Source: Undaria pinnatifida (lineage: Eukaryota > Sar > Phaeophyceae > Laminariales > Alariaceae). From it: a stretch of 64,000 nucleotides of DNA. Shown one piece after another: positions 21,209 to 32,330 of this stretch. The DNA lies in the NCBI GenBank assembly GCA_012845835.1, contig JABAKD010000009.1:16723462-16787461 (forward strand), given 5' to 3'. Under the pieces are notes generated by a model, which saw only the letters and a list, made by a program, of their open reading frames with translations, did no database searches and was not told the origin of the DNA. The position numbers and the translations under genes were made by a program. The number at the start of each line of letters is the position of its first letter. The first letter of the stretch is position 1.

Positions 21209-24200
21209 CTGTCGATTGCATGATACACACAAGGTCGTTGAAGGGAGGAATGTTTGGACGTTACCATAAGCAAGACCAGCAGAGGTCAGGATTGCGGGGG
21301 GGTAACTGATGGTTATCTTGTTCATTGATTCCCCGTTGGATTCTCGGTATAAAAACAAGAACTTTCCACTGTAGAGATGTCCGCGACCGCGGCGTCTCTT
21401 TGATATTTGTGAACCCCATATCTATTGCAATATAAAAATGACCGCAATCGGTATTGTCCGCGACCGCGGCGTCTCTTCGATATGTTTGAACTTCATATCT
21501 TGCACAATATCTAAAAGACTGCAATCGGCGTTAGGCGCTCGGTACGACATAATAATCCTATTGCCGACCTTCAACAATCATCGCGATAGCACTCTCGTCC
21601 TTAAAATATCAAATATTGGGCTCCCAACGCCCCTATTTTCCAACCCAGCCCACCTGCGGCCCTCCCTGGAAAACCCGCGCGGTATCAGATTTGACGCGGC
21701 AACCGACTCACATTCAAAGACAGCTGAAAACGGTGGCAGCTACTGCTAATAAATCGTGTCAGAAGTTTCGAAAAATCAGATATCGAATCGGAAATCGGAT
21801 TGACACAAAAAAGTCCTAATATCCGATAAGAATATGCCTTTCTTCTAGCGGGGAGAGGACGTCGCTCTACTCCCCCCGCCCTCGCCTGTTGGGAGGGGAC
21901 AAACGTGGATAATTCGGCTTGAGGGGTCAAAAGAAAACCAATGCGTGCTCTTTTGGTAGCGTATACCATAGTCTGTATTTCTGTATTTCCGCCTCGCATA
22001 TCACTTATCACATCGGAAACGGGATTTCTAGCGATCCGAGTCGATCCAATAAATATCGGATTTTTTGTCACCGGATATCGGGTTTTTAGGGCCTGTATCG
22101 GATTGGAATCGATTATCTTTCGGACATGCAACACTTCGGCCTTTGCCCACCTCTTCGGAGTCCGTAGCATCGCCGTTGTGAGCGTCTCCTTCCCCAAGTG
22201 GTCAACGTCGAGATCATTCGCGTACGACAGTGTTTCCGCCGGCAGGTAAGAACCGCAACCCCTGTCAACAGCGCGCTCAATGTAGCCCCCTCGACCCCAC
22301 GAGTGTCGCACGTCGTCCCACGGCCCTTTGGTGGATGCAGCATTTCCAGTGGCAGTTGGCGGGCTTTCAGCCCATCTTTTACATTGGGTAGCGACGGCGG
22401 AAACAAAACGAAAGCGGTAGAAATTCTGACACTCTAAGACGTTGGGGAGAACTCGGGAGGTGAGGGGTCAACGGCACAGACACCGACGTGTTCAGACCCA
22501 AAATGCGATAACCAAAACGATGTCATAAAAAAATATTGCTATATTTGCCATCCGGCAACGTGCGGCGTGAGCGTCAAATAACCAAAGCACGACAAAAAAC
22601 AGAAAATCGAAACCAAGAAAGTTGATGTAGAACAAAGTATCCAACAACCCAAAAGAAGGAATGAGAGACGTACCTCACCGTCCTCCTGGCTCTACCCCCA
22701 GCAGTCGTAAGGGCCAAGGTTCCCCCTCCCATGCACTTCACGGCGCTTCGCGCTTAGTGCACGCGATATCTGCCTGGTCGGTGAAAACCCGACGTGCTTC
22801 ATCCCGGCATTGCAGGGGTGCGAGGGTCTAATAGCTATGGTCATACGACTATGGCCATGCACAAACTGAGTACACGCCCCCCCCCCCCCCGACAGCACTT
22901 ATTACGAAGCATCACAAGCAACTATTTTTGTAAATGAAGGGAGCATGCAACTTAATGGGATGCACCTTACTGATGGTGTTTCGCCAGGTATTTAGGTCTG
23001 ATCATATGAACCCGTCTGAGTCATTGGATTCTGGATTTTTTTTTTTATGTGGATGGTATGAATGGAACAAACGCTACACATTGTCAGTGGGAAAACAGAA
23101 TAACACGATTTTGACCCACCCATTTCTAAACATAGTTTTTCGCTACCTTGGGACGTCGGAGAACTCTACATGTCCGCGCCCCAGGGAAGAAACCGGCGTC
23201 CAACCGTAAGTCCCCGGTCCTACCGCTGATCCGGAGGTCTGCCCCAACCCTCGCCGCACGTATGAGTCATAGTTGCATTTTTCCCGCGGCAGCGACAAGA
23301 ACGTCGCAGACCGAGATGTTGCGTTGATGCCCGAGGCAGCATCGTAGTATCCTGGCTCCGCTCTCTGTAATGGCGTCTTGGGATAGCGTGTGATTAACAG
23401 TAACAACCGCGCGCGCGGAGGAGGGTGGGTGGAGTAGGGGGTGAAATCATAATATCATCATATTGTGCATGGCCGTGGTCTGTAGTACCGTAGAGCCTCG
23501 CACCCCTTCAATGCCGGGACGGGGGCGTCTGCCATACGAGTAAAACTGAAGGTTACCTTGTTGTGTAGATTGCTGGCGACAAATTAAATAAATACATATT
23601 TTCAGCTCTATGATACATGCGTGATGATGACGCCGTCGTGGTTTATCTGTCTTGTGCCCCAAGGCGCGTCGTGCCTCACGCGAAACTTATGTACGTGCTG
23701 GATGCACGCGCCATCGCAACATACACGAGGAACCATCGGTTGTATCGATACAGCTGATGAATAACAACCAAAGGCCACAACCGGGCGTGCTGCAGCAAAA
23801 GCAAGCGACCGGTGATGGCAACTTTGTCCCATCCAAATAAAGTTGTCATTTTTTTCTTGTACGCCGTTCTTGTCATTCAGCAACACACGGCCCGGGCCCC
23901 GATGCCACGGCGTTGCTGCTACAACATCACCAGGCTCTACTAAAACACAGCTTACTGTGTTCATACAACGTTTGCTGAGGTAATCGGATGGAGAATGTGC
24001 GATGGAGTTGGACCGAGAACAAGCACTAAAACGAGGCTCATAACCTACTGAGAGTATGTATTCCGCAGTAAGCTGCAAACGGGCTGGCGTTGGTGGCCGT
24101 TAGGCTAGCCGGACAGACACCCTGTGTCTAGAGTGTGCACAGCAGTGGATTGTGCTTGAAAGAGGCCTCTTGAAGACAGATAAGCTGAGGATAATGCGCT

Positions 24201-24885
24201 CTGCTAAGTTCAGATGCTGGTGCGAAAGCTTAATGTGAGGGTGTACCGACACTCCGGTTCCTCTCACCTTGACGACTTCTTACAGCAACGCATCTCTACC
24301 GCTTGTCGCTGCAACTCCCAGAAGCTACAAGCTGCCCAACGCTCTAGTTCTAACTTCCCCGAACCGATAGAAAGCTTGAACCGCTCTGCGTCTTCCTATG
24401 TTACTTGCGTTGTCGATGTGCCGATGAGTTGGAATTTTGCGACTCCTTCCGGGAACAATATTCCGGTGCTAGAGAGTAGTACGGTAGTATACGCGCAAGC
24501 TTTGTTCAAAGGTTTAAAATACGTCCCAAGACCATGCGTGCCTACTGTGTACTCCATGTCGCACCTCGCATCCTGTGACTTGCTTCTCACTGCTTGAGAT
24601 GTCTGGGCTGGGGACCATCCCACCCTTCACCCGACCAGCGAGAGTCGTTTTATGCGCCGTATCGATGTCGTAGATGCCATCGTGCGCACGGTCGGTGATG
24701 GGCGTACGAACGTAAGTTTCGATCCCCCAGCAGGCGCTATTTGGGCCGCCTATGGTGGAATCATCTTCGTCGGCCAGCTCGATGGATCCTCGAGGCACCA
24801 CCGAACGAATGGTAGACACCGTCGACGGGCATTCGTCTACAGAACTGGCGGTGGGGTTTGGGCGTCGTGCAGCATGCGTCGTCAT
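20650..24885 (-). CDS. SHIPPO/STPG-repeat flagellar-type protein (gene model, incomplete)
   Basis: Four minus-strand exons (24885-24631, 23364-23147, 22425-22151, 21208-20650) share style and neighbourhood. Two carry the PG-rich SHIPPO signature: EPGYYDA, VGPGTYGW and LGPGTYAVE, each paired with an Ala/Ser-Phe segment (SATFLSLPREK, AASFSNTQEPNWR, SPAFRAR). SHIPPO proteins are typically axonemal or microtubule-associated, so a role in zoospore or gamete flagella is inferred. Phases match for exons 1-2 (0/0) and 3-4 (2/2). Between 23147 (phase 2) and 22425 (phase 0) they do not, so an exon is missing or one border is wrong. The 3' end is uncertain: the frame ends at 20650, but a strong donor lies near 20884. 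Confidence 0.55.
21376..21530. repeat. Two ~76 bp tandem units
   Basis: Two copies each begin with GTCCGCGACCGCGGCGTCTCTT and end near GCAATCGGNNTT. The first runs to about 21454. They lie in the intron between SHIPPO exons 22151 and 21208. Confidence 0.75.
22151..22425 (-). CDS. Internal exon of the SHIPPO gene
   Basis: A 275-nt exon from acceptor AGAGTGTCAG to donor CGAAGAG|GTGGGC. It encodes about 91 residues with the look of real protein (NFYRFRFVSAV..., GPWDDVRHSWGRGGYIERA, LSYANDLDVDHLGKETL, AMLRTPKR). Splicing to 21208 gives TPKR-YAASFS, in phase. Confidence 0.5.
22692..22890 (-). repeat. Dispersed repeat with poly-C end (copy 1)
   Basis: It shares TTCACGGCGCTTCG, GGTGAAAACCCGACGTGCT, GCGAGGGTCTA and TCATACGACTA-GGCCATGCAC followed by a poly-C run with 37440-37680. 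A shorter relative lies at 18990-19140. Confidence 0.75.
23147..23364 (-). CDS. SHIPPO-repeat exon
   Basis: A 218-nt exon from acceptor CCATTACAG to donor GTCCCAAG|GTAGCG. It encodes EPGYYDA, SATFLSLPREK and VGPGTYGWTP, two successive PG-x-Y repeats in the correct spacing. It ends in phase 2. Confidence 0.65.
24631..24885 (-). CDS. Proposed first exon of the SHIPPO gene
   Basis: It has an ATG at 24885 and 85 codons of mixed, well-formed sequence (MTTHAARRPNP..., acidic ADEDDS, then GIYDIDTAHKTTLAGR). It ends at donor GGTCGG|GTGAAG in phase 0, fitting the acceptor at 23364. No PG motif is present, so membership rests on position, strand and phase. Confidence 0.4.
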
Positions 24886-24889
24886 TAGG

Positions 24890-26080
24890 CGTTCTGAATT
24901 TGTCTAGAGAAATTCAGCCAATGGATGGTCTGTCGATTAATATCCCCATAGGCGCAGGAGCATGGTTTGTGATTGACCTTGCCTAAGTTTTATATACTGA
25001 TGACGGATAGCTCCAACCTCGCGCACAATGCTGAATTAACGGGAGAGTCTGGCAAAGCTCAGCGAGCTGCCTCGGGTAGTCGTCTCTTCTTTTATTTGCA
25101 GACACCAACTTAATGTTTGCTTACCGTGCCCCCACCCTAGCCCGATCCCGAACCCTTACGTCGAGTGTTCTGTGCTTGGATGCTGTGGCTTGTGGAGGCT
25201 CTAACTTGACCCGGCAGGCCTGGATGCTGTGCCTGGCAATCGTCTACGTTTATTCGGCCAGATCGGGATGCTGTGGCTTGGAAACGTTCTAGGTTGGTTG
25301 AGCCGCTTGCAAGGCACCCCATAGCCAACCAGAGCGCGTAAACAGCTACCTCAGTAAGGTTCACTATCAATATGCTACTAGTAGATCGTTCTGCTAGGTT
25401 GGATATCTATGCCGGTTCCTGTTCCCCCTTCTTTACCAAAGTAGGTGCTGTTGCTCACACCGCCCCCCCCGGACCCTATTCCCCTTGGTTTACTGAAGGA
25501 GGTGTTATTGTGCAGAATCTGTACCTATCTATGGAGTACAACTCCAACCCAAGAAACATGTGTTAGATCGGGCAGATCGTATGCCCCCCCCACCCGGTAA
25601 CATGAGCTAGACCACACAAATCCCCCATGAAAGATCTAAATCTTCAATTGGGGGTCGGTGATCTGCCCGACGCGTGAAACGGTTGCAGTGCAGTGATTTT
25701 ACCGTCGGCGCCATTCCGCACCACTTACCTTGCAGTGTTTATAGTCTACGGTTAGTATTTTAGCCCGGAGGCCTGCTAGCCTCGTTGTGTGTGAATGCTT
25801 TTTTTGCTGTTGTTTTTGGTTGTGAGAAGTTTTGCTGTCACGCATCAGATATATGTACTGTATGTATGTATTTTACATGCATGAACGAGCGGCATTTTCG
25901 ATCTACAACTAACTGTTCACAGTACTCGCACTTGCGGGAATTTCGACACTACTCGACAATAACCACGCTGCTTTTTGTCGAGCTGACAGCTGACGTTATT
26001 AGAATAATTTTATCAAATAACCACGAGCCTCTTGTTTAAATATAGATATATTGATGCTACTTATAGATAGGTGTGCGACT
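24890..26080. other. Gap with short tandem and dispersed repeats
   Basis: Imperfect ~70 bp tandem units built on GGATGCTGTGGCTTG lie at 25172-25295. A dispersed element at 25563-25695 has a relative at 44833-44960 (GCAGATCGTA...CACCCGGTA-CATGAGCTA). No gene was recognised. Confidence 0.5.
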
Positions 26081-26084
26081 CTTC

Positions 26085-26270
26085 TTTTGGTCTACACGTT
26101 GGAGAGTCATCTATTAATACGAGAGGACCATTAGTACCAAAGAAAAGGGGGAAAACATTATTAGGACAACTGCATTTCCCGCTAATAACACAGACACCAA
26201 CGCGGTAGTTAAGACGGATGGGTAGCGGATAATCAGCCTCGAGGTATTTCAAGCTCGTTAACGCACGGCC
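26085..26270 (+). rRNA. Organelle-like LSU rRNA 3' fragment (probable nuclear insertion)
   Basis: AATACGAGAGGACC matches the universal sarcin-ricin loop of large-subunit rRNA (AGTACGAGAGGACC) at 13 of 14 positions. It is preceded by ACGTTGGAGA, like the GCGTTGGAGAAC before the loop. It is followed about 100 bp later by CGGTAGTTAAGACGGA, like the CGGTAGCTAAATGCGGA of helix 97-98. The surroundings are AT-rich. The fragment is too short to be a functional rRNA gene, so an inserted organelle fragment, probably mitochondrial, is inferred. Confidence 0.45.
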
Positions 26271-26377
26271 GCTCGTCGTGTGCTCCAACAGCTTTGTACG
26301 TTTGATAGGTATCATATGATACGCAGTTAGTTGCTTTGCTGCGATACAAAGTATACGCTAAAGCGCGAATAAAACAT

Positions 26378-26606
26378 ACGGTTGTTGTTGTTCTCACATT
26401 ACCTCGCATAATCAAGTCCGTGGTCACAGGACAGGTTCCAGTCCCTCTGGAGTGGAAGACGGTACCCGTATGTATGCGACTACAATGCATAATACCTGTT
26501 TTTCCCTGGGGTATTCCTCAGCTCCAGAGTGACTGGAGCCTGTCCTGTGACCACGGACTTGATTATGCGAGGTAATGTGAGAACAACAACAACAACAACA
26601 ACCTGA
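26378..26606. mobile_element. Foldback element with ~80 bp inverted repeats
   Basis: The left arm (about 26382-26465) runs GTTGTTGTTCTCACATTACC, TCGCATAATCAAGTC, GTGGTCACAGGACAGG, and the right arm (about 26515-26600) is its near-perfect reverse complement. The loop is about 50 bp with no coding. A single arm occurs at 27293-27405. This is MITE-like; no clear target-site duplication was seen. Confidence 0.75.
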
Positions 26607-26713
26607 TACCAGGTGCCGTGCACCCATGCACTACATGTCAAGCACGCAGCAAGCACTATCTAGAGGTAGGGTGGGTCGAGCGGCAGCACTCTCGGACCAC
26701 AACTCAATTATTA

Positions 26714-27020
26714 TAAAAATATAAATGCACTCCAGCTGTGAGATCGAAGATTTTGTCGAAAGTCATATTTGCAAGCTGTGTGTGATACTCCGATCGCGCG
26801 TATGACGGGTTGTGTGTCCTCATTAAGAATATAGGTCGGCGACTCCCCTTGCAACTACAGTGTAGCTATCAGGGTCAACAGAGTGATGTTGGTCAGTCTG
26901 TGCGCGGAAACTATAAAAAACCCGTTTTTGAGGGGGACAAAATCTGACAGTTGTGGAAGGTAATGCATCAGTTTATCAAGTAAGTGAACCCTGTAAGTCG
27001 AATAACCGGTGAGGGGGGGG
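26714..27020 (+). repeat. Family A element, truncated copy
   Basis: It starts at the family end (ACTCCAGCTGTGAGATCGAAG), continues through CTCCGATCGCGCGTAT, GGTCGGCGACTCCCC, CAGGGTCAACAG and GCGCGGAAACTATAAA, and breaks off after GGTGAGGGGGGGGCGGAG without the G-rich core. Confidence 0.8.
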
Positions 27021-27234
27021 CGGAGTTTATTTTATGCGGAGTAAAAAATATTTCAAGGACGTCAGCCGTGAGTTCGACGAATTTCAGGTCAATACATTAT
27101 TGTAGGAGTACGTATACTGTATGTCTTGTGCAACGCTGTTCAAGCTTGCCTTTCAGAGCGCAGTGCGAAAGATCGGCGCGCTGAACTACAATTAACTGTA
27201 GATTGTACTGGTACACTCTTCTGCTAGTACATAC

Positions 27235-27310
27235 TACAGCAGTAAGTAGTAGTAGTAGTAGTAGCAGCAGTAGTAGTAAGTAGTAGTAGTAGTTGTTGTT
27301 GTTGTTGTTC
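27235..27310. repeat. AGT/GTT trinucleotide repeats next to a foldback arm
   Basis: AGT/AGC units (27238-27290) pass into GTT units (to about 27309) and directly into a single foldback arm (27293-27405), as in the complete element at 26.4 kb. Confidence 0.85.
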
Positions 27311-27605
27311 TCACATTAACTCGCATAATCAAGTCCTCCGTGGTCACAGGACAGGCTCCAGTCACTCTGGAGCTGAGGAATGCGCCAGGGAAAAAACACA
27401 AACCAAAGGTGGTACACGCATGCGTTTATGACAGCTGACACAATTTATGCTTCCACCAGAAACAAATAAAAAGTGAAATCGGGAGTCAGCCCTGGAAAAA
27501 CCGACTGCAACCGCTTGCCACCCAAGAGAGATTACCACGTACTGGTATATATTATTACACGAAGTACCTATCACTACGCATACGCACGTCAGAGACGCAA
27601 GTCAA

Positions 27606-27770
27606 TTGGAAAAAAGAAACAAAGAAAAGATACGAAGAGAAAGGAAAGGGAAGGAAAGGAAAGGAAAGGAAACAAAAGAAAAGAAAAGACTGCGCAAAAC
27701 GGAAAAGGAAAGGAAACAAAAAAAAGGCAAGACAAGAAGAGGAAGCAAGGAAAGGAAGAGAGAAAACATG
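27606..27770. repeat. Purine-rich GGAAA/AAAGG microsatellite
   Basis: About 165 bp of almost pure purine on the plus strand with AAAGG/GGAAA units. It keeps frames open on both strands (Lys/Arg/Glu or Phe/Ser/Leu), which are compositional artefacts. Confidence 0.9.
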
Positions 27771-27774
27771 TCAT

Positions 27775-28630
27775 ATCGTAGCAGACCCTAGGCACTGACG
27801 AAAGACGGCATTGGGCTCATAGAGGGTATCAAGTGCATCATCAATGGCACTGGGGAGAGAACGCGGTATTATTGGTACTCGTAGTCTACTTACTGTAGTT
27901 GGTCCCCAGTTTCGGTAAGAATACGAGAAGCATGTGGTTCAAGCTGGTACAGCAGCATTATGAATATATGGATATGTAGACTATAATATACGACGGCGTA
28001 TTGTATACGCACCATGCGAAATACGCAGCATCGATCAAGCTGAATATCTCCACGTGCATTCAACCAAGTTCTAAATTATTTCATACAGCGCATGCAGAAC
28101 ATATTCTGACGCGTAGAAGGACCCGCGCTATGGTCACAAATTGTTGCTCTATGATGTCATGTATTCAAAAAATGAAAAGTACACCAGGTACTTCAGCTAG
28201 CTGTGAGATAGACCAAAAATGATTTTTGGTCAAAACTCAGCTTGTGCAAGCCGCGTGTGATACTTCAATCGCGCGTGTTACGGGGTGTGTATACCATGCA
28301 GAACGACGTTGTTGCTGTGAATGATGAATGATATTGAGCAAGCACAGCGTCGTCAGCGGGCTTTGGCAAAACGAGATCGTTGATGAGTCGTTCGTCGGTT
28401 ACCATCTCAAATTGTTACCCAACACTAATCCCAAGTAGTTTGTCGCCAAAGCGTGGAGGACATTCGAAAGGTTATTCCATGTAGTCGAGTCTTGACTACA
28501 TGTATATTGTATTGTGGTTGCGGGCGCATACATCATGTCAGGCATGTATCTGGTAGAAAGGCACTTGATCCGTACTGATACTTGGTCATGTTGGTCATGA
28601 CAAGCAGTTTTACTTGCAACCATGCTGAGC
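27775..28630. other. Gap, one decayed family A fragment
   Basis: At 28195-28290 a diverged fragment keeps AGCTGTGAGAT, GTGTGATACTTC and ATCGCGCGTGTTACGGG. No gene was recognised in the rest. Confidence 0.5.
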
Positions 28631-29272
28631 TTACATGGCAAAAGTGGCCGGCTCGCCCTTGTTCGTGCGCCGAATATTCCGCTCCGTCTCCTGCCGCTCC
28701 CGGGCCACCTTCGGGCCCCAATAGAAGTTTTTCGGCAGGCCCGAGGGGGTCTTGAAGGAACCACTACTAATACTACTGCTGTTGACGCCTTCAGCCCATA
28801 GACTATCATTATTAAAGGAAGAAGGCGCGGTTGCCGGCTTATTTTCGCCACGGGATACCTCGGTTCTCCAACAGCTAGCAGCATGCTGATGATTCACGTC
28901 GCTGTTAACCCCAATGCTGCTTCCTCCGCTGCTGCTGCCGCTTAATCCACCACCACCAACAGCAGCAGCAGTGGTTGCGACGAAAGTGGTGGTCGTGGTG
29001 CTGCTGCTGCTGTTGTTGTTGATGTTGTTGCTGCTGCTGCCATAGGATGTGTCCCTACTCCCAAGGCAACGCTCGCCAGGAGAAGTTCGCCTGGCGTTAC
29101 GGCGTAGTAACAGCGATGATGACGGGGAGGATGTCTTGCAGGCGATGGTTGTGCTTTCGCACACATCGTGCTCGAGATACTCGATCGAGTCGAACTTGGA
29201 TGGCGGTTTAGAAGTTGGCGTCACTAAGAAAGTGTCTCGTCCACTGTCGAAGAAGCTCGATACCTGCGTCAT
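28631..29272 (-). CDS. Ser/Asn/Thr-rich protein of unknown function
   Basis: A 213-codon frame runs from ATG 29272 to TAA 28631. The first ~75 residues are mixed (FFDSGRDTFLVTPTSKPPSKF, DSIEYLEHDVCES). A Ser/Asn/Thr/Gly low-complexity stretch follows, and the C-terminus is charged (GLPKNFYWGPKVARERQETER). Homopeptide stretches like those in the chromatin gene suggest a real gene of the same genome. A good donor (CCAT|GTAAGC) overlaps the stop and an acceptor-like ACGCAG lies just after the ATG, so it could be an internal exon. No domain was recognised. Confidence 0.45.
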   Translation of the reverse strand: MTQVSSFFDSGRDTFLVTPTSKPPSKFDSIEYLEHDVCESTTIACKTSSPSSSLLLRRNARRTSPGERCLGSRDTSYGSSSNNINNNSSSSTTTTTFVATTAAAVGGGGLSGSSSGGSSIGVNSDVNHQHAASCWRTEVSRGENKPATAPSSFNNDSLWAEGVNSSSISSGSFKTPSGLPKNFYWGPKVARERQETERNIRRTNKGEPATFAM

Positions 29273-31620
29273 CCCTCCCGCCGTGTGTGTGTGTTCTTCA
29301 CATTAAACCGTTCTTCTACTGCCGTAATATCCTGTGGCTCACCTCACGTAGGAGAGTGTACAATACCACCATCAACCACTAACCCGAATCGTAACCGGAA
29401 CCCCCAACCAAATCAACCAATCAACGTCTAGCGCTGTTATTATTATATCAGGTAGTAGGTAGTCTCTCCTTTTTTTCGTCTCGTACCAGGTACAGAATGC
29501 TGCAGCAGTAGTGCGCGTCAACCATACATGGTGTCAAATGGTAGTCTATACCTGGGTTCGTATTGAAACCTCGCATATTAGTCTATAGTTGGCACAAAAG
29601 AAAGGCGTGGCTCGCAAGGGTTGACAATGTACCGAAGACTGCTGTGCGCCGTATTTACGTATATTGAACCCAGTATCTATACAGTATAATAAATAGTAGT
29701 AGCTTGGTTGAGTAGTATTAATAGTAATATAGTCTAATGCTTGTAGACATTTTTTTTCCTCATGATATAGTCTACAATACCCAGGTAATAATAATATTTC
29801 TGAATTATTTATTTCGCATTCTCCACCCATTCTTCGGTTTCACCTCTTTTTCTTCTTTCTTCATGGCATGTGGGGGAGCGGTGAAACGCAAAAATCGAAA
29901 AAAAGGCGAGGAAACGGGCGATATTTACTTACCACCACCAGGACTCTGGGTATTTCTTACCACCACCAGGTAGGGTGCGTTGTTGACAACTTTTTCGTGG
30001 TCTTCTTATGTCATAATACCTCGTTGATAGTCTCTACACCATCAAGTAAGTGCAATACAATGGCAGCAACACAACTAACTCGTACGCGGACGGCCGTTTT
30101 AACCTTCCTTGCGCTCTAGGCTGGTTGGTTGCTTGTTTGCGCTTTTTTTTAGCAATACAATAATACATGAGCGCTATGATATACGGAGTATTATTGAGGG
30201 GATGATGTCAGTATATGGACATCTCCGCCGTCAAGGACACGTGAGGACAGACCCAGGCCGCAATTCTCTGGTACTGCTGCAGAAGTGGCGTCATGTTGGC
30301 CAGCATGAGGATCCCGATCCGCAGTCCCTCTGGATGAACCGCTCGCCGGCTCTCCACGGCCACCGCGGCCACCACGGCCACCTCGCCCACCAGATCCACC
30401 ACGCCCACCACGACCAACACGACCAACACGCCCCCCAAGCGCCTTACGGCTGGCTGTCTCGCGGCATCGTATCTCTAGGCCAAGGGTAATAAGAGTGTAG
30501 AACTGGTGTGCCAACCCTAACTCCAAGAAAAAGATTTTTGTCAAGTTTACCGCCAGCACTTACTTGCCGGTAAAACGTACCATCAGGTACGAAATTTGCT
30601 AAAATTTGGCCTTGTCAGAACCCAGTGCTGTGGGTGCTATATACCCTTCGGGGACGCCGGCTAGGTGGTGCCATCTGCTTTGTTGCTGTGTTTTAGCTTT
30701 TTTGTTAAGGCTTCGTTTTTTGGTACTCGGTACGACGGGGGCGACGACGATGACGGTATTTATTGGCACCACGCTCACTGTCGCCGGAAACAGTGCGCAG
30801 GACCTGGTGGTATATAACAAGACGATGCAGCAACAATACTACTCCTCCTCCTGCAGTCACAGTAGTATTAATTATTGGTAGGGTTATTCAAATCCAAAAC
30901 ATATCAGGTTTTGCTGCCCCCGATTTTGGTTGGGTGGCCTCATCATCTTCTTTCTGCTGTGTTGCTACCTAGTAATTGCTGGCTGTCTGCAGCCCGCTGT
31001 CTGTTGCGCTTTGTTTTTTTTTCGTTTTGGTCGTCCGTTCGTGCCGTCCTCTGTGCCTCCCTCTTTCCGCCAAAACCTTTTGCTTTTCTTGCCATTTATT
31101 TATTATGTTTTTTGGTTGAAACGTTTTCTTTCTTTTTTACTGCAAATCGTCTGGTTCGTGTGCTGGCTTGTGCATACCCTGGTATGTATATGTTTTTGCC
31201 CGCGTATACTGCTTGCTGCGCGGTTGGCATTCCAAATCCCCTTGCTGTATTTGCAATTTGTATCTCTGCCTCGTAATTTGTGATCACAGAGAGAGCTCGT
31301 CTCCAGGAGACATTGGCACATACACTACTAGACTAGACTATACCACTATTAATACTTCTACTTGATGGTTGTTGTGCTGGATCTAGTCTAGATGGGTGGA
31401 AACATCAGTTTCATCTGAAAAACACACGTCATGTTCCATCAATGGACGAGAGCGAGTGCATGCAGAGTTTTTCACGAAGACAGAGGCGCGAGACAAAACA
31501 TTGCCATGGCGGTGAAAAGTGCAGAGAACACATCATTTTCAAGTTACCAACTAAAAAATAGCATCGCTCTACACGGAATCCTCTCCCGCCTACGACTCGT
31601 ACCAGGTACCTGGTAGTAAA
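29273..31620. other. Gap with a GGT-rich minisatellite
   Basis: At 30340-30445 degenerate GGTGGCCGTGGT-type units (minus sense) keep all frames open: one reads as an RGG-like tract, another as a Val-rich hydrophobic tract that continues 45 more codons. No splice or domain evidence picks a frame. Pyrimidine-rich and palindromic CCAGGTACCTGG words also occur (31600). Confidence 0.4.
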
Positions 31621-31625
31621 TACTG

Positions 31626-32330
31626 TAGGATATATTATAAAAATTAAAATACACTCCAGCTGTGAGATCGAAGATTTCGTCGAAACTCATCTTTGCAAGC
31701 TGTGTGTGATACTCCGATCGCGCGCATTACGAGTTGTGTGTCCTCCTTAAGGATATAGGTCGGCGACTCCCCTTACAACTACAGTGTAGCTATCAGGGTC
31801 AACAGGATGATTTTAGTCAGTCTGTGCGCGGAAACTATAAAAAAACCCGTTTCTGAGGGGGACAAAATCTGACAGCTGTGAAGGGAAAGGGGGGCCTGGT
31901 TTTGATCAAAAGCGAGCGGGTTTGGAGGGGGGCGGGGGGGGGGGGGGGGAAAGGGGCAATTTGTGCATGTAAGCTATAAATCCTTTCGAGGGGATAAATC
32001 TGACGGTTTTGGCACCAGTATATTATTGGGGGCGGGGGGGGGGCGGGGGGGTTGGGGCGGGGCGGGGGGGGGGGGGGGGGGAGGTTTGGGCGGGGGGGGG
32101 GGAGGGCAGCTCAATATGTGCCTGGAAACTATACGTTATTTTGAGGGGATAAATGTGACAGTTTTGGAAATAATACATCAGTTTATCATGTATATCCTGG
32201 GGTAAGTCGTACAATCAGTGAGTAAAGAGAGGGTGGAGTGTTCGAGGGGGTGGGGTTGGGATGGGTTGGGGGGGGAGGGTGGGGGGTGGGGGCGGGGGGG
32301 GGGGGGGGGGGGGGGGGGAATATATACACT
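31626..32330 (+). repeat. Family A element with long G-rich core
   Basis: The conserved end starts at about 31626 (TATAAAAATTAAAATACACTCCAGC). The element then has three sub-repeats, each with a TGTGC..AACTATA word and a GAGGGG(G/A)-AAAT-TGACAG-like word, separated by G-tracts. The last tract (32294-32318) is 25 uninterrupted G. No coding potential. Confidence 0.85.

Noticed and set aside
27473-27795. Lys/Arg-rich nuclear-like protein
   Set aside because: It is a reading of a purine-only microsatellite; the reverse strand is equally open.
30191-30559. RGG-box RNA-binding protein
   Set aside because: The RGG run comes from a GGT-type minisatellite that is open in several frames on both strands, with no splice or domain support.
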